From the NCBI RefSeq assembly GCF_032884065.1, contig NC_088868.1:5839626-5903625 (forward strand): a stretch of DNA of 64,000 nt. Reading direction: 5' to 3'. Origin of the DNA: Artemia franciscana. Taxonomy: Eukaryota; Arthropoda; Branchiopoda; Anostraca; Artemiidae. Position 1 is the first letter of the stretch. Each line of letters begins with the position of its first letter. Under the pieces are notes generated by a model. The model was not told the origin of the DNA. It did not search any database and saw nothing but the letters and a program-made list of their open reading frames with translations. Below are positions 23,223 through 34,870 of this stretch, piece after piece. Made by a program: the position numbers and the translations under genes.

Positions 23223-23687
23223 TTAGATGTCGTCACAACTCCACAGTCGGCGTGGCCGAGTGTCAGTTCCAGATCGAGCGAAAATACGGCCGTGATCGGA
23301 CCATACGTTGTGGTTACCTAACCTATCACGAGCCAGTTGTAGTATTTCTCGTCGCTTCTTAGTTAAACTTTCTGACACAAATATACCAGATTTGGCCAGT
23401 TTGCTCTTAGCAACAAATACCTTTCTAGCCACATCCTTAGACGAAAACTGGGCGAGTGCCGGGGCAATTATATCAGACCGTGTAGGATTTGCTGGAAGGG
23501 TAAATCTATACACTTTAGTTAGTTCCGAAACAGTAACCTGTACGCCCATCTTGTCCGAGATAATACTATTAATACACGATTTTACATCAGCACCCGGAGC
23601 TTGTTTGACATCACTGAAAATATGTGAATCCAGCCTATCTTCGTCTAGTCTACTTTCAATCTTTTTCACTCGCTCTTCGAGGATCAT
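23223..23687 (-). CDS. LINE-2 ORF1, C-terminal part: RNA-binding-like region
   Basis: 154 codons. It opens MILEERVKKIESRLDED, which continues the coiled-coil heptads of the upstream frame. Then comes an α/β region with SKDVARKVFVAKSKLAKSGI and FVSESLTKKRREILQLARD, followed by VWSDHGRIFAR. That layout (RRM-like fold, then a helix-rich segment ending in a short strand motif) resembles the C-terminal half of LINE ORF1 proteins, where it binds element RNA. The match is by pattern and I could not run a profile search. Confidence 0.65.
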   Translation of the reverse strand: MILEERVKKIESRLDEDRLDSHIFSDVKQAPGADVKSCINSIISDKMGVQVTVSELTKVYRFTLPANPTRSDIIAPALAQFSSKDVARKVFVAKSKLAKSGIFVSESLTKKRREILQLARDRLGNHNVWSDHGRIFARSGTDTRPRRLWSCDDI

Positions 23688-24292
23688 AAAGCTTTTCTTA
23701 GCGATTTTAGTTGCTTTTCGATAAAATCAAATTTTGGCGAGTACTCGACCATCAAAGAATCATATACGTCGGATATAAAAGAGTCAGTCAAGTGCGGGAG
23801 TTGATTGTTTATGCGATCAGAAAGTTTACGTGAGATTTCTTCCCTGAGATTCGCTTTTACAGCTTCCAATTCTTGTTTGGTCTGAGTTAGTCTCATGCTC
23901 AGGTCAGAAGATTGGTTGCCTATATCAGGGCTTAGATTTGACGGATGATTTTTTGAAAGATGTCCTGGTTGGTCGGTGCTGTTAGAAACAGTGCCCTTGC
24001 ACTTAGCACGATATTTTTCCAAGTATAGCTGGTAGATTTCTGGGTCATTGTCCATTTCGTAGAAAGCGAACTTGGCCTTGTTTGTAGTTTTTTGCAGTGC
24101 CTCTGTTCTCTTTAATTTGACGTCATGGAGGCTTTGGGAAGAGACTGTTTGAAAATCATGCGACCCGTAGCAGAAAACGGTGAATTTTGCTGGACCTGAC
24201 GCTTGCTTGACTTCACCAACAATTTTAACTGGCCACAAGGGATAACCCTGAAACTTAGCAACCGCAACATCTCCGATTTTCCAAGACGACAT
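23684..24292 (-). CDS. LINE-2 ORF1, N-terminal part: PWWP domain plus coiled coil
   Basis: 202 codons from the ATG at 24292. Residues 5-25 read KIGDVAVAKFQGYPLWPVKI, matching the first strands of PWWP domains of the HDGF/LEDGF type (GDLVFAKMKGYPHWPARI); the name motif is PLWP at 18-21. Further PWWP landmarks follow: KFTVFCYGSHDF (second strand and turn) and FAFYEMDNDPEI (terminal helices). PWWP domains of known proteins bind nucleosomes carrying methylated H3K36. Residues ~130-202 are rich in heptads and predict a coiled coil, as in many LINE ORF1 proteins, which form trimers. The frame ends at a TGA that overlaps the ATG of the next frame (23687). I take this as a one-base shift in an originally single ORF1, though a true two-frame design cannot be excluded. 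Confidence 0.8.
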   Translation of the reverse strand: MSSWKIGDVAVAKFQGYPLWPVKIVGEVKQASGPAKFTVFCYGSHDFQTVSSQSLHDVKLKRTEALQKTTNKAKFAFYEMDNDPEIYQLYLEKYRAKCKGTVSNSTDQPGHLSKNHPSNLSPDIGNQSSDLSMRLTQTKQELEAVKANLREEISRKLSDRINNQLPHLTDSFISDVYDSLMVEYSPKFDFIEKQLKSLRKAL

Positions 24293-24520
24293 TGTAAACC
24301 ACTAATTAGAAACTCTAATTAACATGAGACAAACACTTACACGCAAGGGGGGATTTTTTACGACCCCCCAGCTTCAAATAGCACCAGATATTATCCAATT
24401 AGGTTTGCAGCAGGCTAATCCAAATCAATTTCCTGCATCCGATATGACACGAACAAATTATAACGCTGGTTAAACGAGTTTAGGTGTTTTCACTATGAAT
24501 GGCGGATAGCAACTGAATTT

Positions 24521-25284
24521 ATCTGGATCTAAAAAAAAAACATTAAATTCCTAAGGTGAAACTTTAAAGAAATGTTGAGAGAGAGGTCAAACTATTAAAA
24601 CACACTGTCCTTGCTGATTGTGTAAAAGGAATATGAGCAATATCTAAAGAACGGCTGATGGAATTAGGCTGAAACTTATTGGGGCGTGTTGAGGGGACGT
24701 TGAAAAAGATTGGAAGAAAACTAGCCCCCTCACCACCCTCCTTGCTCTTTTTGTTTGTCCTGTCTCCTCATTAACAGTCAAAATTTTTTTAATAGTCATT
24801 TCATTCAAACTAGTCAAAAGGTCTAATGGCTATGCTTCCAAGGATGCCATGCCCCCCATAGTCCGGGACTAGGATTGTGGAATATGGGATTTGTTCATTG
24901 TTTACATACAGGGTTTATCATTAAGAAATGAGGAAAGTTTTGTATCTGGGTGTATCCAAAAACGCCAAAGGTATTAAGGTGAAAATTTGGAGAATGTTGA
25001 GGGATAACTTAAACTACATCAAAACGCACTATGTACATTTAGTTTTCGAAAATATGGATCTGCAATATCTTAAAAAGGGCTGACTGAATCAAGTAGAAAG
25101 TTCTAGAACATTTTGAGGGAGAGCGGGGTTTAAAGATATTAGAAAGGTTGCCAGCCCTCTCTTGGACCCTTTTTAGCTGTCCTCACTCAAAAATGGTTTC
25201 ATCAAAATTTTGAAATAGCCAATGCGTTCAAACTAGCCTAAAACTCAAATAACTCTGCTATCAGGGACAACATATCACCCACAT
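24521..25284. repeat. FB repeat block 3
   Basis: FB continues after LINE-2 in two units of ~370 bp, with repeated CTAAGGTGAAAC and AAAACACACT..T landmarks, ending where an FA copy starts near 25285. Confidence 0.55.
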
Positions 25285-26560
25285 CTTTGGAGAGGAATGT
25301 CTTTGGGGATGACCTACACGGTGACGACCACAGTCCCTGTGGGAGGAGCTACAAGTTACAAACTTTGACCAGTGTTTACACATAGTAATGGTTATTGGGA
25401 AGTGTACAGACGTTTTTAGGGGGATTTTTTGGTTTGGGGGGGGGGTGTGAAGTTGATGGGGGGTTACCTGGGAGGATCTTTCCATGGAGTAATTTGTCAT
25501 GGAAAACTGAAAGTATGGAACTGAAAGTATTAAAACTTAAAACTTACAGAAATTATTACGCATATGTGGGGGTTCACCTCCTCGTAATACCTCGCTCTTT
25601 ACGCCAAAGTATTTGTTAGTAGTTTCAACTATTTATTTTACGGCCTTTGTAATTCAGGGGTCATTCTAAAGGAATTTGGACAGAATTTAAGCTTTACTGT
25701 AAAGAGCGAGCTATTGAGACGAGGGGGTGAACCCCTTCATATACGTAATAAAAACATATGAAAATAGAAGTTCGTTGCATAAGTTAATTCGTGAGCTACG
25801 TATATTTCTTACGAATGAAAACGTTCGTAAAAAATTTAAGGTTCTAGTTGCCTTTTAAGTAATCAAAAAATTGGATGGCAACTAGGCCTCCTCCCCCGCT
25901 CCATTTTTCTCAAAATCTTACGATTAAAATTATGACAAAGCCATTTAGTCAAAAAAAATAATATGGAAATTTTGATTTAATTAATTATTTGCGGAGAGCC
26001 AAAATCAAAATATGCATTAATTCAAAAACGTTCAGAAATTAAATAAAAAAACAAGTTTTCTTAGCTGAAAGTAAGGAGCGACATTAAAACTTAAAACGAA
26101 CACAAGTTACTCCGTATATGGAAGGGGCTTTTCCTCCTCAACGCCCAGCTTTCATATTTAAGACTTCATAAGAAATATATATGATACATAAGATTTCATA
26201 TATAAGATACATAAGATTTCATATATAAGATGTATAAGTTTTCATATATAAGATACATAAGATGTCATATATAAGATACATAAGATTTCAAATATAAGAT
26301 ACATAAGATTTCATATATAAGATACATAAGATTTCATATATAAGATACATAAGATTTCATATGTAAGATACATAAGATTTCATATATAAGATACATAAGA
26401 TTTCATATATAAGATAAATAAGATTTCATATATAAGATACATATATTTTCATAAGAAAAGGAGCTTTCATATGCGGAGTAAATTTTTTTCGTTTTAAGTT
26501 TTAATGTTGCTCCTTACTTTCAGTTAAAAAAAAAACTTATTTTTTTATTTAATAACAATA
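25285..26560 (+). mobile_element. FA repeat copy 7, 5' truncated
   Basis: Forward FA copy that lacks the CAGTTCGTGG end and begins in the CAGTCCCTGTGGGAGG region. Hairpin 2 is well kept at about 25560-25750. Hairpin 1 (26060-26520) has its interior replaced by a ~23-bp minisatellite. The copy ends TTTTTATTTAAT. Confidence 0.7.
26150..26455. repeat. 23-bp minisatellite inside an FA hairpin
   Basis: About 12 units of ATAAGATACATAAGATTTCAT lying where the inner arms and loop of hairpin 1 should be. The outer arms (TTACTCCGTATATGGAAGG on the left, CATATGCGGAGTAA on the right) remain. Confidence 0.85.
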
Positions 26561-28259
<1,699 letters not shown>

Positions 28260-28260
28260 G

Positions 28261-28310
28261 TATATATTGATATTCGATTGCAACTTTCTTCAATTGTAAA
28301 TCAGATTAGT
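28261..28310 (+). promoter_or_regulatory. Possible core promoter of the secreted-peptide gene
   Basis: TATATATT at 28261-28268 is followed by initiator-like matches at 28290-28295 (TTCAAT) and 28300-28306 (ATCAGAT), about 30 and 40 bases downstream. The proposed start codon is at 28323. Position relative to the ATG is the main support, and TATA-like strings are common in this DNA. Confidence 0.3.
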
Positions 28311-28322
28311 AACTGGAATACT

Positions 28323-28331
28323 ATGAAGTTT
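28323..28331 (+). CDS. Secreted-peptide gene, exon 1 coding part (proposed)
   Basis: ATGAAGTTT followed directly by the donor GTGAGT. It encodes Met-Lys-Phe and leaves a phase-0 intron. Many arthropod genes for small secreted or cuticle proteins split off just the first few codons of the signal peptide in this way. Joined to the exon at 32465 it gives a complete signal peptide with no frame conflict. The link is inference: the intron would be 4.1 kb, and another ATG-bearing exon between them cannot be excluded. Confidence 0.4.
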
Positions 28332-28499
28332 GTGAGTGACCTTTGTTTAATCTTTCTCTCTTTTAAGCTCTCTTGGGTTTGTTCAAGGTTATATCTAGTC
28401 AAATTTGATAGTATTAGTAACACGGAACATATGATTGGGTTTTTGACAATAATTATACATTTTTAAAGATACGATACAAAAATTATTTTTTTGGGATAT

Positions 28500-29520
28500 A
28501 AGTCCAAAGGCTTAAATTATTAGAAAAAATTGATCTATGAAAGGCTAGGTGGAATTTCGTTTCCTTTTTTTCCCAGAAGAAAGATCAAGGGTGCCCAAGT
28601 TTGATGCCTTTCACATTTCGTACTTTCTATATAACGTTACCATTTAAAAAGACACTTGTTATCATAACTATTTCTAAGAATAATTGCATTGCTGACTTCC
28701 AATTCAACTCCACTATTTTAAAATTTGCAAAATTTTATTGCAAAATATAAAAATGTATATTCAAGATGGTGTATTTAAAGAAAAAAACCAACGGCTTACA
28801 TCTTCCCACTCCTGACCCCTTAAACATATTTTCCAGCCCAATCTTTTATTCATTAATACAAATAATGGCAGGAATAACGTGGGGTTTGTAATTGGCCTTT
28901 CTTTAATTTTTCTTCCTGTTAAGAGTCTGGTTGATTTTTTGGGGTTGTTGAAGATAAAATCTTGCAGAAGTCAGAGGTATCAACAACTTCTCCCCCGAAA
29001 ATAAATTAGGTTTCAGACAATAATTCTATTTCTTTAAAGGCAAAGTAGGCAAAATTATTCTAGGATCAATTTTGAAACAAAAGTCAAATAATTACACCCT
29101 TTCCCCTGTTTTCTTAAGCAGTCGGGTATAAACTCATGTATAAATTCGAGTTATGATTTTGAGGACTAACTAATTTTACTGATTATTTATCAGTAACTCT
29201 TCTGAAAAATACAATGTTACAAAATGAAATTGTTCCAATAGTAAGTTCATTGACTGAGGCTTGTTGCAAGAAACTTTCATGAAAATACAAAATATGAATT
29301 AGGCCTAAAAATGTCTTTGACAAACCTGTACCTTTTGTTTGTTTTCTTACTCTGATTCAAGATAATTCAGTTTAGTTTTGCTAGGTCAGCCTACTTAAGG
29401 AATAATTATAAACTTTCATTCGGAAATAAAAGGAAATCCATATCGTTCAATACCCTTGATTTTGGTCCGTATTTTTGAACAACGGGCACCTAAACATTAG
29501 TGTGGCATAGCTACTCTTTA
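28500..29520. other. AT-rich single-copy DNA in the proposed intron
   Basis: No exon, repeat or RNA gene recognised. Confidence 0.35.
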
Positions 29521-29539
29521 TTCAAAACGCACCTGTGGT

Positions 29540-29630
29540 AGTTTAGCTCAGTGGCTCAGTATTGGAGTTTAAAACAGATTTCCATTGATCCCTTTTCCTG
29601 GTGGTGATATTTGTGCCGGTTTCAATTTAA
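29540..29630 (+). other. Weak tRNA-like A-box sequence
   Basis: TAGCTCAGTGG at 29544-29554 matches the internal A-box of tRNA genes. A poor B-box-like GGTTTCAATTT follows about 65 bases later. No cloverleaf forms, so this is at most a decayed tRNA-derived SINE head and may be chance. Confidence 0.2.
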
Positions 29631-29649
29631 GGATGGTTAAAGTTAATCC

Positions 29650-30764
29650 CTGTTACAGATAATCCTGTTCAGTCAAATTAGGATCCAACGTAAACTGCTA
29701 AAAAGCATTCCTTTTCTCGTAAGCAGAGTTCCATATGGCTTATGAACCTTTTGAGCATGGAGCCTGGGTAAAAACGCTTGTCTATCCCTTATATGAAAGT
29801 TCTTAGTTGTGACCGAAATTACATACTAAATAAATTGCACGATAAAAGCCACCCCTTTTTTTACTAATGTATTTAATGGGACCTGACAGATAAAAAAAAA
29901 AAATATATATATATTTCGCTAGTGTTATACTGATTTTTAGTTCAAACGGATCTCTTTAATTATTCCATAATATTTTTATCCCATTACTGAGAATACCCAT
30001 CCACTTGACCAAAACTACTAGAAAATAATCCTTTCCTTAAATTCTGCAATCTAAGGCAAGCCCCCAAGAAGTGAAGCAGATCCTCACCCTTATCTCCAGA
30101 CACGAGATACAGTAAGGAGCATCTATTACCTTTACTCTCCCTAGGTTCTTCTTCCTTTCTTCAACTGCTAGGAAAATACCTCTCCCTGACAAATATCACT
30201 TAATTTCTTCACTATTTAAACCCACTTTAAAATAAATACCATGTCCCCAAGCCTTCTTCCACCGGTAGTAAACTCCAAGGAACACTGAAGCTGCAACTTC
30301 ACACTGCCATTTCTGAATCTCCTGGTCTTCCCAACACCCTTTACTAAATTTACTAAGCTTTCTTCGATTAGCCTATCCCCTTCCCTTCATTCAAAACCCA
30401 TGGTAACCCAGAGCTATTTAAAATTGATCTCCCTTGGGAGCCCAAGAATTTTCTCTTCTATCCTGAAACAAGAATTTTCTTCTTTTCTGCTTCTCCAGAT
30501 AACACCTTTACTAACCTATTATTTGGTAAGCCAATGGCCTTTTCCCAGTGTCCTATCATTCTAAAGTCTTTTTACCCTTAGTAAAAGCAATTCTTTATTG
30601 CCAAGCTATTTAATTCCCCACTTAGTCCTTAAAGTCTCCCAAAATATCTCAAATATAATCTCTCTATTTTTCTTCCCTTTTTATTCCCTAAAATTTCCTG
30701 CTGTATCACCTAGTACAACCTAGACATCTATAAATATAGATGTATATTTAAATTTTAAAAAAAA
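29650..30764. other. Intronic DNA, pyrimidine-rich on the + strand
   Basis: From about 30040 to 30720 the + strand is strongly enriched in C and T. Translations of either strand are broken by stops. An old, eroded retroelement is possible, but I cannot show one. Confidence 0.3.
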
Positions 30765-31075
30765 TTCAAATGAAAGTAAGGACTGACAATTAGGGCTTTT
30801 AACGGACAAAAAATATTCCCTGTGTGAGAGGGATGTGTGAGAGGGTTTCTTGCTCCTTTCTTTTCAACACCTTGCTCTTTGCACTAAGGACTTTTTGTGA
30901 TTTAAAAAAAAGCTAATTTTTCCATTGAAACGGCCCTTGTGTTTGAGCAGTCATTCTTAAAAGATTTTGACAAAAAGTCAAAATATAAAATAAAGAGTGA
31001 GGGATTGAGAAGGGGGCAGCGCTTTCACATACGGAATAGTTTCTCTTCATTTGAGGTTTTAATATCGTTCTTTGC
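30765..31075. repeat. Diverged FA hairpin (copy 8)
   Basis: Outer arms are those of FA hairpin 1 (GAAAGTAAGGACTGACAATT on the left, GAGGTTTTAATATCGTTCTT on the right). The loop contains the GTTTGAGCAGTCATTCTTAA segment that belongs to hairpin 2 in other copies. A further diverged piece of FA body follows at 31380-31520. This copy is the most worn in the window and lies inside the proposed peptide-gene intron. Confidence 0.6.
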
Positions 31076-31895
31076 ATTAATTTGAAAAAAAACCTATTTT
31101 TTCTTCTTTAAATTCTGCTGGTTCTCAATACAATGCGTACCCAGGGTCACCAGAATACCTGGAGCACATACAGATGCATGTGCATGCAGTACATATGCAC
31201 AAACATGTCCATGTTTGTACATTTGTATGTGCATGCTAATGTGAACACCCGCTCCCAAAATCGACTATATTTTTCTGAAGGTACAAAGAGAATACCCAAC
31301 AAAATTTACAAGCAAGAAAAAGATTTACATTTGTAGGATTCCTATTTACAAAAAAAGCTTAAACCCTACCAAAAAAGCAAGAGTTTTTGATGAAAATCAC
31401 CCCGATCGAATTCAGCATATCAGAAAACACTATTGAAGAGGTGTCAAATCCTGTCAATAATAATTTGAAAACACATTTTTTTTTAGAAGGAAGATTACGG
31501 AAGAAAACTCTGGAAAGAATACTGAAAGTTTCATCGTTATCTTAAGTATCTAAATAGATTGTGCCAATGTAATACGCCTAGGTAATAGAATTTTTGGGTC
31601 GAGTGGAGGAAATCCTAAAGGGTTCATATAACTTTACAACCCTCAAATATCAAAATAGAATTCGCCTAAATAGAGTTTTCTACATTTTTTTTTTCTATGC
31701 GATTTATCAGTATTCATGTTTCGTAATAACCCCACGCCAACGTATAATCAACTGCACATGATCTATATGGCCCAAAGATATCTCTTGATTTTGTTTTGGG
31801 GTAAATAATTAGGTTACGATTTAATCACTAGGCAAAATTGGAGTATTCAGTCAAAATATCAAATCAACAGCAGTTTTGAGCCGTAATGTTTAATA

Positions 31896-32215
31896 ATATT
31901 TTTGCTACAGAGCATTGAGGAAGGAGAATGAGACTTTTTTTTATGGATTGAAATCTGGGTTTCATCTTCTATTGGATTGTAGCTACTCTGGATCTCCACC
32001 TTTATATATCCTTATACATATACATATACTTTTGATGTTTACATACATATACATATATTTTTTGATGTTTTGTGTACGAGTTTGTTATAAGTATTTTTGC
32101 AACAGAGCTTTTGGGAAGGGGAAGGGGACTTATATTTATACGGATTGAAATCTGGGTTTCATCTTCTATTGGATTAAAGCTACCCTGGCTCTCCACCTTT
32201 CTATATCCTTGTGCA
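31896..32215. repeat. Tandem duplication of ~195 bp
   Basis: Two units, at about 31899 and 32094, share TTTTTGC.ACAGAGC and GGATTGAAATCTGGGTTTCA, then TCTTCTATTGGATT. The array ends about 250 bases before the secreted-peptide exon. Frames of 64-77 codons here are translations of the duplication. Confidence 0.8.
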
Positions 32216-32464
32216 TATAAATATCTTAACTTACTAATTTATCAGAACAATCTTTTCATGTTTCACTTTGTTACATTATTTTTGCTTAAATAAATGCACA
32301 TCATTATTAAAGAATCTAAACACTGAAGAAAATAGTTATATAAATTTTGATTAGCGTTGAGGAACGGACAGATTTAATGTCGCTCCCTACTTTTAGTTAA
32401 AAAACCGGGTTTTTCCTTTTGTTTAAATCATTTAACAGACTGTTAAGTGAATATTTTGTTGCAG

Positions 32465-32563
32465 GTATTCGCAATTATTTCCGCATTGGTGTTTGTTTCG
32501 GCAGTATTGGCTAAGCCATCACCTGAAGCTTTCGATTATTCCGAATATGCGGGGTTTAAATAA
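32465..32563 (+). CDS. Small secreted peptide, exon 2 (signal peptide and mature peptide)
   Basis: An acceptor (TTTTGTTGCAG, ending 32464) is followed by 32 codons and a TAA. The reading starts VFAIISALVFVSAVLA, the hydrophobic core and Ala-x-Ala-like cleavage end of a signal peptide, and continues KPSPEAFDYSEYAGFK. With the proposed exon 1 the precursor is 35 residues: signal peptide 1-19 and a 16-residue mature peptide that is acidic and rich in aromatics, without cysteines. It would enter the secretory pathway. The peptide matches no hormone or antimicrobial family that I recognise. The exon also holds a 3' UTR of ~155 bases ending at an AATAAA signal. The lack of cysteines argues against a toxin or defensin; a cuticle, neuropeptide or immune-induced peptide is possible. 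Confidence 0.6.
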   Translation, partial: VFAIISALVFVSAVLAKPSPEAFDYSEYAGFK

Positions 32564-32714
32564 AGAAAAAACAAGAAGCAAACAAGGACGCCGCATATCG
32601 AAAATATCATTGATATTTGTAGCGAATCTTTGTTAAAGTTTTCAAACTCTACTTGCATGGATTATTTCATTAATTTCTGATGTGCTGTTTGGCTTATTCT
32701 ATTCTTCTAATTTC

Positions 32715-32720
32715 AATAAA
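32715..32720 (+). terminator. AATAAA polyadenylation signal of the peptide gene
   Basis: AATAAA 152 bases after the stop codon, followed within 30 bases by a T- and G-rich stretch (CTTTTGG, TTTTGCAG). Confidence 0.5.
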
Positions 32721-34500
32721 CTAACTTTTGGCTAATATTTTGCAGTTGATTTAGCGCGATATAGTTTAGCAATGGACACTAGCTTCTACATTCTTAAAAT
32801 TATCTCTTTAGTATATACCTTTATAAAAGGAGTTAAAAATCCTTTCTTCCTCCGTATTTCCCTGGATTTACTATCTCGGCAATAAGCCAGTGGACATAAG
32901 TTTGTTTCACAAAAAATTGAATTTCAACTCATTTTCTTTTCCACCCCAAAGAAAAAATGACACTGACTATAACTGACAATACACAATCAAAAGTGAAAGA
33001 AAAATAGTTTATGTCAAAAAGTGGTGAAAACTCAAATCAGCTAAAAAAAACTAAAAACATAAAACAATACAATATGCGCCATAAACAATTAGAAACTAAT
33101 TTTCCAGATTTGACAAAAGAATTTGGCAACATTAATAAAGATAAAAAATCTGAAACTTCAGTGAATTCGAGAAAAACAAAATTCTAAAACAGTTTCATTC
33201 AAGATTCTCTTCTATATTTTCGTTTGTGCGGTGCTGAGGACGACCCTTGGACAAAGGGCTTAAATATTCATTTAAAGTTTGAATTTCCATTGTCTTGAAA
33301 AAATTCCCTATTGTTTCTAGTTGTAATTTATTGCTTACACTTAGGTATTGTAACTCAAAACAAACTATTGATGCTTTCGTTAAAACAAAAAGAAAACAAA
33401 GAGTGAAAGGTCAGTTTCTGCACTGTTGGAGTAGGAAAATCTTAATCCAAAATTTTACATGAGGATTTTAATATTTCAAATTGTTCTTTATTACTGAAGG
33501 GGAACTTCAAACCTATGTTTTAAAATTTTGTTTTTCTCGAATTCACTGAATTCAATCGAATTCAATGAATGATTTCTCGAATTCAATCTGAAAGTAACGT
33601 AATCCCTATTACGGATTTGTACAAATCTGCAGGTAATCTCTTCCCTCCATAGAACGTTTCTGTCTTAAAATACTAAAAATAAATCAAACTATAATTATTC
33701 ATTTTTTCATGCATCTATTTTGACAAACTTTAGTACGGTGACTAAAAAAAATAAAAATAAAAACAAATTAATTTTTAATCTTTAAAGTTAATCAATGAAA
33801 TTTCCCCCAAAAGAGTATTTTCAATGGAAATCACCCAAAAAAGTATTATTCTAAATATCAGGCTACCCCCGACTAAAAAAGTCCAAAATCTAGGGAAAGT
33901 TTTTAGCTTTTTTTAAAAGCTCTTTTCTTGTACCCTTATGTGAATTAGCTATTTTAACATTAATTTTTAAACCTGTTCTTGCACCTTGCTCTCTTAAAAT
34001 CTCCAGTATATTGTTCATTTTTCTAACATTTTCATATAAGACTTAGATCATCAGCATAATCTGATTCTAAGAGAGCTTTACTTTCTCATTTGGATATACC
34101 ATATTGGGTATACCTTTGCTAAAGCTCTTCTATCAGTTCAATCAAAAACTGGCTCATAATTTACGAACTAAGGACTAAAGGGTTCTGAGGACTCAGCTAC
34201 TTTTTGACTATTAGTCTAAGAGTGAAAATTTGGCCGTGCATCCTCTCCCCTACCAAAACCACACTCTTTTTCTTCATGACACGGAGCGCATGGGTGTTCA
34301 TTTATCTTGCGGGGGAGGCGTTGGGATCCCCCCTGTTTCCTTTCTTTTTTCTGATAAATGACCAGTTTTTCTTTTCGTAATTACATTTGCTTAGATTTGC
34401 CTATTATATAATTTTCAAGTACAAGTCAAAGCCCCGTTGCTAAGCTAGTAGTTTTGTAATAAGTAAAATTTCATGTTAAAATTTATTCCCATCTTCCTGG
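32721..34500. other. AT-rich DNA downstream of the peptide gene
   Basis: No gene recognised. An inverted repeat of ~33 bp (arms at about 33158-33192 and 33518-33552, sharing TTTGTTTTTCTCGAATTCAC and extending on both sides) encloses ~330 bp. Confidence 0.4.
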
Positions 34501-34584
34501 ACTTGGCCATTGAAAGTTGGCTATTGGCCATTGGGATTAAAAAATTGTTTGGTTTTAAAGCTGTCATTTATAAGATTGGCCAGG

Positions 34585-34870
34585 GCCAATCTAAGTTCCA
34601 CCCCTAAACAAAGTTCTTTTTTACAGAAGTGGTGAGTTTGTTTTAGTTTAGTTTCGGAGTTGATAGATATATGTTTTGCTAAAGTGACGTTGGAAGAATA
34701 CAAGTGTGTTATTTTCCACTATTATGTAAGGGCCGTGCCAGGGCAAATCTAAGTTCCACCCCTACACAAAGTTTTTTTTTTTACAGAAGTATTGAATTTA
34801 TTTTAGTTTAGTTTCGGAGTTGATAGATACTTGTTTTGCTAAGGTGACGTCGGAAGAATACAAGTGAATA
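34585..34870. repeat. Direct duplication of ~130 bp
   Basis: AATCTAAGTTCCACCCCTA and the following GTTTCGGAGTTGATAGATA occur at about 34588 and 34747, 159 bases apart, with about 90 % identity by eye. Confidence 0.8.

Larger units (their letters stand above)
21484..24520 (-). mobile_element. LINE-2: internally deleted non-LTR retrotransposon with a PWWP ORF1
   Basis: Minus-strand LINE inserted in an FB unit. The 3' end is at the left, with AATAAAA followed by a (CTAC)n tail at 21484-21503. ORF1 lies at 23223-24292 and remnants of ORF2 at 21747-23075. Only about 150 bp separate ORF1 from the ORF2 remnants. The ORF2 text jumps from the first endonuclease motif (ILHWNCH) to sequence that follows reverse transcriptase motif A, so some hundreds of codons have been deleted. 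The stretch 24293-24520 is probably 5' UTR, since FB sequence resumes after it. C-terminal signatures place it in the CR1/jockey group. Confidence 0.85.

Noticed and set aside
23308-23724. 138-codon + strand frame
   Set aside because: Antisense to the LINE-2 ORF1, which has clear protein features on the other strand.
26150-26455. CRISPR-like regular repeats
   Set aside because: Units are contiguous without unique spacers; this is a minisatellite inside an animal transposon copy.
29540-29630. tRNA gene suggested by TAGCTCAGTGG
   Set aside because: No acceptor or anticodon stem forms, the B-box is poor and the spacing too long. Kept only as a low-confidence note.
30040-30720. Possible old LINE on the minus strand in the pyrimidine-rich region
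   Set aside because: A few suggestive residues only; frames are broken every few dozen codons and no motif is secure.
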